64,000 nucleotides of DNA from Ruminobacter amylophilus (lineage in GTDB: Bacteria > Pseudomonadota > Gammaproteobacteria > Enterobacterales > Succinivibrionaceae), in assembly GCF_900115655.1 (NCBI RefSeq), contig NZ_FOXF01000002.1, positions 62,001-126,000 of the forward strand. Direction: 5' to 3'. The notes under the pieces are model-generated. The model did not search any database. It was not told the origin of the DNA and saw nothing but the letters and a program-made list of their open reading frames with translations. How positions within the stretch are numbered: the first letter of the stretch is position 1; each line of letters starts with the position of its first letter. Positions 56,736 to 64,000 of this stretch are shown here, piece after piece. Both the position numbers and the translations under genes were made by a program.

Positions 56736-58163
56736 TTAAATTACCGGTTCAAAAAGCTTAAAACTCTTTTTGGCGTCTTCAAACGCTTCGGTAAGCATTT
56801 CAAAAGCAGAAGGGTGATAGAAGTTGTATCCTATCAGGTCGTCAAGAGTCTGCCGATTGAACAGCGCACTGTAAATAAACTGAGACATCTGCTGTGCATA
56901 GGGAGCGCATATTTCAGCTCCCAGCAGCATTTGTGTTTCCCTGTCAAAATACACGTGAACAAGTCCGTGCTTGTATCCTTTGATGACTGAAGTGGTATTG
57001 TTTGCGGTTGAACTTTCACCGAGAATGAACTTGTGTCCGCATCTCGCTCTCTGTTTAACTTCTTCAAATGACAGTCCGGTTACGGTTATTTCCGGATCGG
57101 TAAAGGTAATGTCCTGATGAGGCATGTCGCATGTCTGGGTTATACGCGGGTATGTGGCGGCATTGCTCCCGGCTATTTTTCCCTGGTATAAAGCCTTCTG
57201 CAGATTGTTCCTTGTTGATGTGGTGTCTCCGGCTATGAATATATGGGGAACGCTGGTCTGAAGTGTTTTTTCATTGCAGTAGGCACAGTTCATCGAATCA
57301 AGCTGTATTCCGGCTGTTTCAAGCTGCAGTCCGTCAAGATTCGGTATTCGTCCTGTTGCGCAGAGTACACAGTCAACCTTCAGGTAACATTCGTGTTCGC
57401 TTTCATCAAGATAATATATAACAACGGAATCGTTGTTCTGCTCTATGGTTGTGAAATGTCCGTAAGGTACGATGAATACTCTTTCTCTGATGGCATTGAG
57501 AGCTGCTGATGCAACCTTGGGGTCTGTCAGGTGGCCTATTTCTCCCATGCCGAATATAGCCGTTTTAACGTTTAGTCTGGTCAGGTATTCCCCAAGTTCC
57601 AGTCCTATGCTTCCTGTACCGAATATGGCAATGCTCTTAGGCAGTTCCTTCAGTTCAAAAAGTTCATCGCTGGTTATTATCTTGTTTCCGATTTTTTTCA
57701 GATTGGCGGGAACGTAGGGTTTTGATCCTGTTGCAATAACAAAACTTCTGGCGGAAATGGTGGTGTCAGTTCCTTCAATGGCAACGGTGTAAGGGTCAAC
57801 AAAGAAGGCTTTTCCCATAATACGGCAGTCCTCGGGAATGGTATAGAATTCCTTGATGTACTGATCAAGAAAAGCTCTTTTCTCATTTCGTACGGTATTG
57901 AGAATGTCACTTCTGTCCAGATGCTTGTCCGGTGATTTTCCGTAAAGTGTCATGGTAAGCATCGGAGTGCTGTTGGCTGAATACTGTCTGCCCATTTCAT
58001 GAAGAAGCTGAGAAGGTACACATCCTGAATTTATTGAGGTGGGGCCTAAAGGACCCTGTTCGATAATGATTGTGTCCGCGTTATTTTCAACTGCCGCCTT
58101 GTAGGCCAGCATTCCAGCAGTGCCGGCACCGATAATAACAGTGTCAACAGAGATGTGTCTCAT
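56736..58163 (-). CDS. Lipoamide dehydrogenase-like flavoprotein lacking one redox Cys
   Basis: 475-residue pyridine nucleotide-disulfide oxidoreductase. FAD motif VIIGAGTAGMLAYKAA (10-25), NAD motif IAIFGTGSIGLELGEYL, second FAD motif HIFIAGDTTSTRNNL, and a C-terminal dimerisation domain with NFYHPSAFEMLTEAFEDA. Family members have a CxxxxC disulfide; here it reads SINSGCVPSQ, so the first Cys is Ser43 and only Cys48 remains, and the usual PSK Lys is Gln. It cannot run the normal dithiol cycle and may be a monothiol, quinone or oxygen reductase. GGGAATAACC precedes the ATG. Confidence 0.8.
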   Translation of the reverse strand: MRHISVDTVIIGAGTAGMLAYKAAVENNADTIIIEQGPLGPTSINSGCVPSQLLHEMGRQYSANSTPMLTMTLYGKSPDKHLDRSDILNTVRNEKRAFLDQYIKEFYTIPEDCRIMGKAFFVDPYTVAIEGTDTTISARSFVIATGSKPYVPANLKKIGNKIITSDELFELKELPKSIAIFGTGSIGLELGEYLTRLNVKTAIFGMGEIGHLTDPKVASAALNAIRERVFIVPYGHFTTIEQNNDSVVIYYLDESEHECYLKVDCVLCATGRIPNLDGLQLETAGIQLDSMNCAYCNEKTLQTSVPHIFIAGDTTSTRNNLQKALYQGKIAGSNAATYPRITQTCDMPHQDITFTDPEITVTGLSFEEVKQRARCGHKFILGESSTANNTTSVIKGYKHGLVHVYFDRETQMLLGAEICAPYAQQMSQFIYSALFNRQTLDDLIGYNFYHPSAFEMLTEAFEDAKKSFKLFEPVI

Positions 58164-58347
58164 GGTTATTCCCTCAGCTTTTTTGTTCTCAATTATACTG
58201 AGATTGCAGGCTCCGAGACAATGATTTTAAGTATAAAGAGTGTTGTTCGTTGATGTTAACTATTAATTTGTTAGAATAGGCTCGCATTCGTCAGAGTTAT
58301 ATATTACTGATGAGTGGCATATGACAGTTGACAGATGACAGGGTGGA

Positions 58348-58950
58348 ATGATGGATTTTGCAAAATTATTGAAATATGAATGTCTGGTGTTTGATCTTGA
58401 CGGTACACTGGTGGATTCCATGCCTTTTCATTACGGAGCCTGGGTCAAGGCCGTGGCTCCTTTCGGTTTTGTGCCCGACAGGGAATGGATGTACAGACAC
58501 GGCGGGGTTCCAAGTCATAAGATTGCCAGAATCCTGATTGATGAACATCATCTGCCGTTTGATGATCCCCATGAACTTGCAGCAATCAAGACCCGCAACT
58601 ATCTTGAAAACATCAGAAACGTGGAAGTATACCCCGTGATGCTGGAGCTTCTGAATTTTGCCAGAGAGCATAACATTCACATGGGAATAGGGACGGGGAC
58701 GCTGCGTTCCAATGTTGAATATATCGTGAATCACACCATTCTGAAAGATTATATAAAAGTTATTGTTTCTGCTGATGACGTAAAAAATCACAAGCCTCAT
58801 CCAGATACATTTCTGAAGGTTGCCGAAGCTTTCGGGGCTGATCCTCATAAAAGTGCGGTTTTTGAGGATTCATATTTCGGATATGAGGCTGCGATTAACG
58901 GTGGATTCGATCTCATAAAGGTGATAAACGGTATCCCCGAATTTCAGTAA
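58348..58950 (+). CDS. HAD-family sugar phosphatase, YqaB-like
   Basis: 200 residues, HAD subfamily IA with cap domain. Motif I is VFDLDGTLVDSMPFH (nucleophile and acid Asp), motif II the GIGTGTLRSN region, motif III Lys in NHKPHPDTFLKVAEAFG, and motif IV VFEDSYFGYEAAINGG. The arrangement follows E. coli YqaB, a fructose-1-phosphatase, and beta-phosphoglucomutases; Asp-x-Asp-Gly-Thr fits both. Start at ATG 58348 or 58351 after GGGTGGA. Substrate uncertain. Confidence 0.85.
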   Translation: MMDFAKLLKYECLVFDLDGTLVDSMPFHYGAWVKAVAPFGFVPDREWMYRHGGVPSHKIARILIDEHHLPFDDPHELAAIKTRNYLENIRNVEVYPVMLELLNFAREHNIHMGIGTGTLRSNVEYIVNHTILKDYIKVIVSADDVKNHKPHPDTFLKVAEAFGADPHKSAVFEDSYFGYEAAINGGFDLIKVINGIPEFQ

Positions 58951-58990
58951 GTGCGGTGTGTTCTGAAATGACAGGGCACCGTAGAACAAG

Positions 58991-59017
58991 AAAACCCGAA
59001 CTTCAGGTTCGGGTTTT
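58991..59017. terminator. Bidirectional terminator between HAD and hfq genes
   Basis: An 11-bp perfect stem (AAAACCCGAAC with GTTCGGGTTTT) and a 5-nt loop, symmetrical for the two converging genes. The tails beyond the stem are short. Confidence 0.8.
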
Positions 59018-59066
59018 AAAATCCAGCCGCATCGGACGACCGGAAAAGAATCTAACAGACATCAGA

Positions 59067-59423
59067 TTAGTTCTGGTTCTGATAATTTCTCTGAGGTTTG
59101 TGATTATTCTGTCTGAAGTTGTTTCTGTGAGCCGGCTTTTCGGCACTGCCTGCAATGGTGATGGTGGAAATCTTAGCCTTGTAGATAAGCTGCTGATTTC
59201 CGCTGGCATCGGTTAAAGCCATGCTGTACTGATCGTGTCCGCTGATAACACCTTCAAGCTTTATGCCACTGACCAAAAAAACTGATACGGTCTGCTTTGT
59301 TTCCATAAGCCAGTTAAGAGCGGTATTCTGTCCGTTGCCTAATGAAAAAGCCTGTTCAAGTGTCTTGTAGTTAAGTTTTTCTGTATTCTCGGAATTCTGA
59401 GTGTCAATCTGATTATCTGTCAT
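59067..59423 (-). CDS. hfq: Divergent Hfq-like RNA-binding protein
   Basis: 118 residues with one Sm/Hfq fold at about 32-90: VSVFLVSGIKLEGVISGHDQY is the Sm1 motif and LIYKAKISTITI the Sm2 motif. It aligns gap-free with E. coli Hfq at an offset of 24. Against E. coli, the rim arginines R16, R17 and R19 are Met40, Glu41 and Lys43; Tyr25 is Phe49; Phe42 is Tyr66; and the YKH of the proximal face is YKA (Ala83). An acidic 30-residue N-terminal extension and a basic Asn/Gln-rich tail (NNFRQNNHKPQRNYQNQN) are added. Isolated from the usual miaA-hfq-hflX context. RNA binding probably differs. Confidence 0.8.
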   Translation of the reverse strand: MTDNQIDTQNSENTEKLNYKTLEQAFSLGNGQNTALNWLMETKQTVSVFLVSGIKLEGVISGHDQYSMALTDASGNQQLIYKAKISTITIAGSAEKPAHRNNFRQNNHKPQRNYQNQN

Positions 59424-59592
59424 TGGATTCTCGTAATTATTATATTTTCATGAAGAAATGTTCATAGTTCTATGTGTTTAAGATTTTATACCAAATTTAC
59501 ATTTAAACAATAAAAAACATGAACAATATGCACAAAATCAAATATGCATTGTGTTTTTGATTTGGTTTGAGCTTTTTTGATGTGTAAGAGAA

Positions 59593-59668
59593 TGGTGCCC
59601 AGAGGCGGAATCGAACCACCGACACGGGGATTTTCAATCCCCTGCTCTACCGACTGAGCTATCTGGGC
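59593..59668 (-). tRNA. tRNA-Phe (GAA), distal copy
   Basis: 76 nt with encoded CCA on the minus strand; acceptor GCCCAGA/TCTGGGC, anticodon stem GGGGATTGAAAATCCCC gives GAA. Identical to the copy at 59780. Confidence 0.98.
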
Positions 59669-59694
59669 ATTAGAGTCGTTAGAAAGATAACTGA

Positions 59695-59770
<76 letters not shown>

Positions 59771-59779
59771 ACATTTGCC

Positions 59780-59855
59780 TGGTGCCCAGAGGCGGAATCG
59801 AACCACCGACACGGGGATTTTCAATCCCCTGCTCTACCGACTGAGCTATCTGGGC
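59780..59855 (-). tRNA. tRNA-Phe (GAA), promoter-proximal copy
   Basis: 76 nt, identical to the copy at 59593. First gene of a Phe-Thr-Phe tRNA operon on the minus strand. The nine-base gap to tRNA-Thr is very short. Confidence 0.98.
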
Positions 59856-59865
59856 AACAGGGGCT

Positions 59866-59893
59866 ATTTTACAGAATGATTTTTTTAAGTCAA
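59866..59893 (-). promoter_or_regulatory. Promoter of the tRNA-Phe-Thr-Phe operon
   Basis: On the minus strand TTGACT (59888-59893), a 16-bp spacer and TAAAAT (59866-59871) end 10 bases before the tRNA-Phe 5' end. GCCCC-rich bases lie at the start point, as in stringent promoters. Confidence 0.7.
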
Positions 59894-60302
59894 ATATTTT
59901 TTGTGTTTTTTTGTGATTTTACGGCTGTTTGTATAAATATTACCCTAAATATGTGTAATGTGTCGTTATTTTAGCCTTTTCTCTTCTTTGGGTCATGTGT
60001 GTGCCTGCAGTTTACCATAAAACGTCTCTGATTAATGTGTTACTGAACAGGCAGATAAAAGTCAGGTGTATGGATATGTCCGGTGAGGCGGGATGAGGTA
60101 ATAGAAAATGGATACGTCAGGAAAACATGAATTCAGAATATCTTATATATTAATCGGGGTCAGCTGAGGACATGAAAATGATATTTCTTATTTCATACCA
60201 GAAATATAGTGAATTAACATTTTTTGATTAAAAAATCGGGATTTTTCTGAAAATAAATGATGTTACGCAAAAAAAAATTTAATGGATAAAATTTGCTAAA
60301 CG

Positions 60303-60317
60303 CCTTGATAATCAAGG
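60303..60317 (+). promoter_or_regulatory. 15-bp palindrome upstream of the sulfhydrylase promoter
   Basis: CCTTGAT-A-ATCAAGG is a perfect inverted repeat with 7-bp arms, 62 bases upstream of the putative -35. It resembles an FNR site (TTGAT...ATCAA) but has a one-base rather than four-base centre. The rest of 59894-60302 is AT-rich with only short frames lacking start signals. Confidence 0.35.
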
Positions 60318-60378
60318 GATTGCAGTGATTTCTTTTTAGAATGATGAAAAATTTTTGAAAAAAATTATATAATTCCTA

Positions 60379-60407
60379 TTGCATTACTATGTAATATTCT
60401 GTATAGT
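60379..60407 (+). promoter_or_regulatory. Promoter of the O-acetylhomoserine sulfhydrylase gene
   Basis: TTGCAT, a 17-bp spacer and TATAGT give a reasonable sigma-70 promoter. Transcription from about 60414 would leave a leader of roughly 320 nt, unusually long and likely regulatory. Confidence 0.5.
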
Positions 60408-60654
60408 ATGACTAAACCTATTGGTTGAGTAGGAAATAAGGAGATAATAAACAAAACAATAAAAAACTCCTGCACAACACGAAAGGTTTACGGATAAAGG
60501 AAGTCCGGAATGATTTAAAGTGGAAGTTTTTCTGCACGTTAATTCAAATAAGATAGTCATAAATAAACATAATAAACAAAAAAGACATTCTGGCTTCCTG
60601 TCCGAATAATAAGAAGAAATAATTGAAATACATGAGAAGTGCTTTATCAGGAAA

Positions 60655-60726
60655 CTTACGGTCAGTCTGATTAAGTTGATGGTAGGCACAGGAAACAGTT
60701 TGAATCTCAGAATGAACCGTAAGGAG
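60655..60726 (+). promoter_or_regulatory. Structured leader sequestering the ribosome-binding site
   Basis: CTTACGGT (60655-60662) is perfectly complementary to ACCGTAAG (60716-60723), and the AAG of this second arm is the start of the AAGGAG ribosome-binding site before the ATG at 60733. Inside, TCTGA (60666-60670) pairs with TCAGA (60707-60711). The helices enclose about 36 nt. This is the layout of a translation-controlling riboswitch or thermosensor. It does not match SAM-I or SAM-II as I know them. Confidence 0.4.
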
Positions 60727-60732
60727 ATAAAG

Positions 60733-62013
60733 ATGTCATACAAGTTTGAAACATTACAGTTACATGCAGGTCAGGAAAAACCAGATAGTGCTACCGGTGC
60801 AAGAGCGGTACCTATTTACTTAACCTCATCATACGTATTTAACGATTCACAGCATGCCGCAGATCGTTTCGCTTTAAGAGATCCTGGCAATATTTACGGC
60901 AGACTGACCAATCCTACCGTTGATGTCCTGGAACAGAGAATCACCGCTCTTGAAGGCGGTGTGGGTGCTCTGGCTACCGCTTCCGGTCTTGCTGCAATCA
61001 CCTATGCCATCCTTACTGCCGTAAGTGGCGGTCAGAATGTGGTTGCTGCCTCAAACATCTATGGCGGCACCTTTAATCTTCTGGCTCATACTCTTCCTAA
61101 TTACGGTGTGCAGACCAAGTTTGTGGATCCTGGTGATCTTGCCGCTTTTGAAGCTGCCATTGATGAAAACACCAGAGCCTTATACGCTGAAACCTTAGGC
61201 AATCCTAATTCAGATGTTGCTGATATTGAAGCTCTGGCAGAAATCGCCCACAGACACAAGATCCCTTTAATCGTGGACAGCACCTTTACTCCTCCGTCAG
61301 TATTCAGACCTATTGAACACGGTGCCGATATTGTCGTTCATTCCGCCACTAAGTTCATAGGCGGCCACGGTACCGTTCTCGGTGGTCTGATTGTGGATTC
61401 AGGTAACTTTGACTGGGAAGCTTCAGGTAAGTATCCGTCTCTTACTGAACCTAATCCTTCATACCACGGTGTTGTGTTCACCAAGGTTGCAGGCAGAGCC
61501 GCATATATTGTGAAGGCTCGTGCAGTATTCCTGAGAAATACCGGTGCCACACTGTCTCCGTTCCACGCATTCCTGTTCCTTCAGGGACTCGAATCACTGT
61601 CTCTCCGTCTTGAAAGACACGTGGAAAATGCTCTTAAGGTTGTTCAGTTCCTTAACAGTCATCCTAAGGTTCTTAAGGTTAACCATCCTTCAGTAACCAC
61701 TGATGCAAAGCAGCAGGAACTCTACAAGAAGTATTATCCTAACGGAGCAGGTTCAATCTTTACCTTTGAAATTGACGGCGACATCAATGATGCACGAAAG
61801 GTGATTGACTCTCTTAAGCTGTTCTCACTTCTGGCTAATGTCGGTGATGCAAAGTCTCTTGCTATTCATCCGGCCTCAACCACTCATTCACAGCTTAATG
61901 AAACTGAACTGCTTGAACACGGTATTAAGCCTAATACCATCAGATTATCAATCGGTATTGAACATATCGATGACATTATCGAAGATCTGAAGCAGGCTCT
62001 TGAAAGTTTCTAA
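60733..62013 (+). CDS. O-acetylhomoserine sulfhydrylase (MetY-type)
   Basis: PLP enzyme that makes homocysteine from O-acetylhomoserine and sulfide; it can also make cysteine analogues. 426 residues from ATG 60733, with AAGGAG. It begins [34 protein letters not shown], the PLP Lys is in [17 protein letters not shown], and [18 protein letters not shown] closes it, all typical of the MetY branch of the Cys/Met PLP family. It stands alone with a long leader. The direct sulfhydrylation route suits a sulfide-rich gut. cysK-like alternatives are excluded by fold. Confidence 0.92.
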   Translation: MSYKFETLQLHAGQEKPDSATGARAVPIYLTSSYVFNDSQHAADRFALRDPGNIYGRLTNPTVDVLEQRITALEGGVGALATASGLAAITYAILTAVSGGQNVVAASNIYGGTFNLLAHTLPNYGVQTKFVDPGDLAAFEAAIDENTRALYAETLGNPNSDVADIEALAEIAHRHKIPLIVDSTFTPPSVFRPIEHGADIVVHSATKFIGGHGTVLGGLIVDSGNFDWEASGKYPSLTEPNPSYHGVVFTKVAGRAAYIVKARAVFLRNTGATLSPFHAFLFLQGLESLSLRLERHVENALKVVQFLNSHPKVLKVNHPSVTTDAKQQELYKKYYPNGAGSIFTFEIDGDINDARKVIDSLKLFSLLANVGDAKSLAIHPASTTHSQLNETELLEHGIKPNTIRLSIGIEHIDDIIEDLKQALESF

Positions 62014-62042
62014 TCCTGAAACGTAAAACCTGATCGTCATGA

Positions 62043-62076
62043 AAACAGGTCTGAGGAGTTTTCCTCAGACCTGTTT
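62043..62076. terminator. Bidirectional terminator between sulfhydrylase and ADH genes
   Basis: A 15-bp perfect stem (62043-62057 with 62062-62076) with a 4-nt loop, serving two convergent genes. Confidence 0.93.
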
Positions 62077-62093
62077 GTTATTCTGAAAAAAGT

Positions 62094-63272
62094 TTAACGG
62101 TATGCTTTTTCAAAAATACCGGCAATTTCCTCATCGGTTGTTTCAGCCGGGTCAAAGGCAAACAGAACGCCCATTGTGGCTCTGGCGTTTTTCGCGAGAG
62201 TCATGCATTCTTCCTTTCTGATGCCGAAATCAGACATTTTAAGATCGGCAACACCGCATTCCTCCTGGAGTTTTACCAGAGCAGTAATGAAATCCTGCGG
62301 CTTGTCGGCATCGTTCATCCCAAGAAATCTGGCCATGTCTATAAATCTTTCGTCACAGACATGCTTATCGATCCAGAACTGGAAGTAGGCTTTTGACAGC
62401 ATGATTAGGCCTGCACCGTGAGGCAGTTCAGGGTGATATGCACTCATGGCATGTTCCATGGAATGTTCACTCGAGCATGCCACGCAGAGCATGGAGTAAC
62501 CGGACATGGTATTGGCGAAGGCCACAGCTTCACGGGCCTCAATATCATTGCCGTCTTTCACGGCTCTGGCCAGGTATTTGCCTATTTTTTCAATAGCGGA
62601 ACGTTCAACCATATCGCTCATGAGACTGTGACGGCAGGAGATATATCCTTCAAGGGAATGGCAGAGAGCGTCGAATCCCTGATAGGCGGTAAATTTCGGC
62701 GGTACGGTAACCATCAGTTCCGGATCAACTATTGCCAGCGTGGCAAACATTGAGTCATATCCGCCGACTCCGATTTTTTCATGAGTGTCGGTTTTGGTGA
62801 TTACACCGGCTTCGTCAACTTCAGACCCTGTTCCAGCGGAAGTGGTTATGGCTACCCACGGAAGAGGTTCGTTTACGAGAGGGAGTCCTTTGCCGGTTTC
62901 ACCGAAGGCATAGTCCCAGAGATCTTCTGAAGGCTGGGTGGCAAGCATGGCAATGTTTTTGGCCGCGTCCATTACTGAACCCCCGCCAAGAGCTACCACA
63001 AAATCACAGCCGTTGCTTTTTGCAGCTCTGGCTCCGTCTTCCACCATTTCCTTTAACGGATTGGCTCCGATACCGTTGAATACAACTGCTTCACATCCTG
63101 CCAGTCTGAGCTGTTCCCTGGTTCTGTCAAGTGAACCGCTTACAATGGTGGACTTGCCGTTGGAAATTACCAGCAGTGCTTTTTTTCCCGGTAACTTGTG
63201 TTCATGCATTCTGTTCAGGGCACCGCATCCGAATATAACCCTTGTCGGACAGAAAAAGTTATAAGACGTCAT
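62094..63272 (-). CDS. Iron-containing alcohol dehydrogenase
   Basis: Group III dehydrogenase, 392 residues from ATG 63272, which follows TTGGAGATCAATCA; the frame is open further upstream without a better start. The NAD-binding VVALGGGSVMDAAKNIAM and TTSAGTGSEVDEAGVI are typical. Metal ligands lie in an Asp, GFDALCHSLEGYIS, and SSEHSMEHAMSAYHPELPHGAG. The sequence resembles butanol-dehydrogenase/YqhD- and FucO-like enzymes. Likely reduces aldehydes to alcohols during fermentation; substrate unknown. Confidence 0.9.
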   Translation of the reverse strand: MTSYNFFCPTRVIFGCGALNRMHEHKLPGKKALLVISNGKSTIVSGSLDRTREQLRLAGCEAVVFNGIGANPLKEMVEDGARAAKSNGCDFVVALGGGSVMDAAKNIAMLATQPSEDLWDYAFGETGKGLPLVNEPLPWVAITTSAGTGSEVDEAGVITKTDTHEKIGVGGYDSMFATLAIVDPELMVTVPPKFTAYQGFDALCHSLEGYISCRHSLMSDMVERSAIEKIGKYLARAVKDGNDIEAREAVAFANTMSGYSMLCVACSSEHSMEHAMSAYHPELPHGAGLIMLSKAYFQFWIDKHVCDERFIDMARFLGMNDADKPQDFITALVKLQEECGVADLKMSDFGIRKEECMTLAKNARATMGVLFAFDPAETTDEEIAGIFEKAYR

Positions 63273-63555
63273 TGATTGATCTCCAAAAATCGTGTCTGGG
63301 CATGCATCTTCTTTATCGACGCACGAGAGAGTGTACTCCGGGTGATATGCGGAATACGTGATTATAAGCATAAGGTACGATTCACGTCAGATACAACAAC
63401 AGTCGGATACGGTTTGTTGTTTTTGCGGATGTATTCACAGAGAATTACAGAAGCTGAAAAAGACGCCGGTGATATGAACGGATTATGTTTATCCGGCTGC
63501 AATTTTAATCCTCTTCTGCGAATATGTTGATTAACATTGCAGCCTGTACTGACCA

Positions 63556-63999
63556 TTAGTAGACGTGCTGGTCGATAAGATCGTTGCAGTGGTTCAGAAG
63601 ATTGTCCACAAGAAATTCAGCCGAGGTGGTATATCCGTAACCGAACACTTCACCGTCATCATAATGGGATATGATTAAATTCTTGTTCCTGTCCTGCTTT
63701 AAAACGAGGTGATATCTGTTTTCATCCTTGTCAGCTATTTCCATATCCTGTGATACAGCGGCTTCGAAAAAAGGATTGTTGTAGATTTCTGACCAGTCCG
63801 CCAGTGTTGAAAAAAATACAAGTCTCGCACCTGTTTTAGGATGAGATAATGTCGCACCTTTGAAGTGATACGGATTATGACCGTTCATTGTCCTTGAGTA
63901 AGGTTCGTTGTAGGTAAATTCACAGACTTCCTTTGAGCCGCATCCTGTTATCAGCAACAACGTTGTCAGGCAGGAAAATAACAGCAGATCTTTCAGCAT
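63556..63999 (-). CDS. Small lipoprotein of unknown function
   Basis: 147 residues, complete, with its ATG two bases from the window edge so the upstream context is missing. A signal peptide (LLLFSCLTTLLLITGC) ends with Cys20 in a lipobox. The mature part has YNEPYSRTMNGHNPYHFKGATLSHPKTGARLVFFS and FGYGYTTSAEFLVDNLLNHC, with no family I recognise. It is probably anchored in the outer or inner membrane. The 183-bp gap to the ADH gene shows no terminator I can support. Confidence 0.7.
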   Translation of the reverse strand: MLKDLLLFSCLTTLLLITGCGSKEVCEFTYNEPYSRTMNGHNPYHFKGATLSHPKTGARLVFFSTLADWSEIYNNPFFEAAVSQDMEIADKDENRYHLVLKQDRNKNLIISHYDDGEVFGYGYTTSAEFLVDNLLNHCNDLIDQHVY

Positions 64000-64000
64000 T

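Noticed and set aside
60387-60743. Minus-strand frame of 118 codons
   Set aside because: Antisense to the sulfhydrylase leader and start, Cys/Leu/Phe-rich from AT-rich DNA, and without a start signal.

Overview
The window reads as a chromosomal segment of an AT-rich (roughly 42-45% GC by eye), probably anaerobic gammaproteobacterium. Gene order and protein similarity follow Enterobacteria/Aeromonadales. The complete fumarate reductase operon, NADP-type glutamate dehydrogenase, a large secreted starch-degrading enzyme with a GlyGly-CTERM tail and an iron-dependent alcohol dehydrogenase suggest a succinate-producing gut or rumen member of the Succinivibrionaceae. That placement is inferred from content, not from a database search.

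Layout: (1) 1-6550: 3' part of tgt, then yajC-secD-secF, NlpI-like lipoprotein and TrmJ. (2) 6551-12429: a 1752-residue GH57-like amylase with starch-binding-like and PKD modules, with a good CRP-like site upstream. (3) 12548-15240: a small HMA-domain protein, a Fur-fold protein without the usual metal ligands, and a CoA-disulfide reductase/rhodanese fusion. (4) 15302-29748: an iscS-pepB-ndk-(cobB)-rlmN-pilW-rodZ-ispG-hisS-yfgM-bamB-der block that keeps the E. coli order but has lost the rest of the isc cluster. (5) 29785-37154: ychJ, gdhA, a candidate structured sRNA, an unannotated 46-residue highly basic protein in its own transcription unit, and purL. (6) 37188-42346: ettA, then an unusual array of six tandem 26-codon peptide genes plus a 27-codon proline-rich peptide gene, preceded by a palindrome-bearing promoter and a Sel1-repeat membrane protein. 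(7) 42380-47969: frdABCD, psd, rsgA, a compressed version of the E. coli frd-psd-rsgA neighbourhood. (8) 48254-56703: two tRNA-Gly genes, trmN6, two paralogous membrane proteins, glutathione peroxidase, secA, a DUF4250 protein and an unknown protein. (9) 56736-63999: a disulfide reductase-like flavoprotein missing one active-site Cys, a HAD phosphatase, a divergent Hfq, tRNA-Phe/Thr/Phe, an O-acetylhomoserine sulfhydrylase with a structured leader, an iron alcohol dehydrogenase and a lipoprotein.

Functionally, several envelope-biogenesis genes (SecDF-YajC, SecA, YfgM, BamB, NlpI, RodZ, PilW, Psd) lie together with housekeeping RNA modification and ribosome-associated genes (Tgt, TrmJ, RlmN, TrmN6, Der, RsgA, EttA) and fermentative metabolism (Frd, GdhA, ADH).

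The strongest candidate for an undescribed system is the minus-strand peptide array at 39041-40141. It holds six near-identical short ORFs, each with its own ribosome-binding site, at a regular period of about 130 bp. They share one promoter region carrying a perfect inverted repeat, and the array ends in a proline-rich peptide gene and a terminator. No modification enzyme or dedicated transporter is recognisable beside it.
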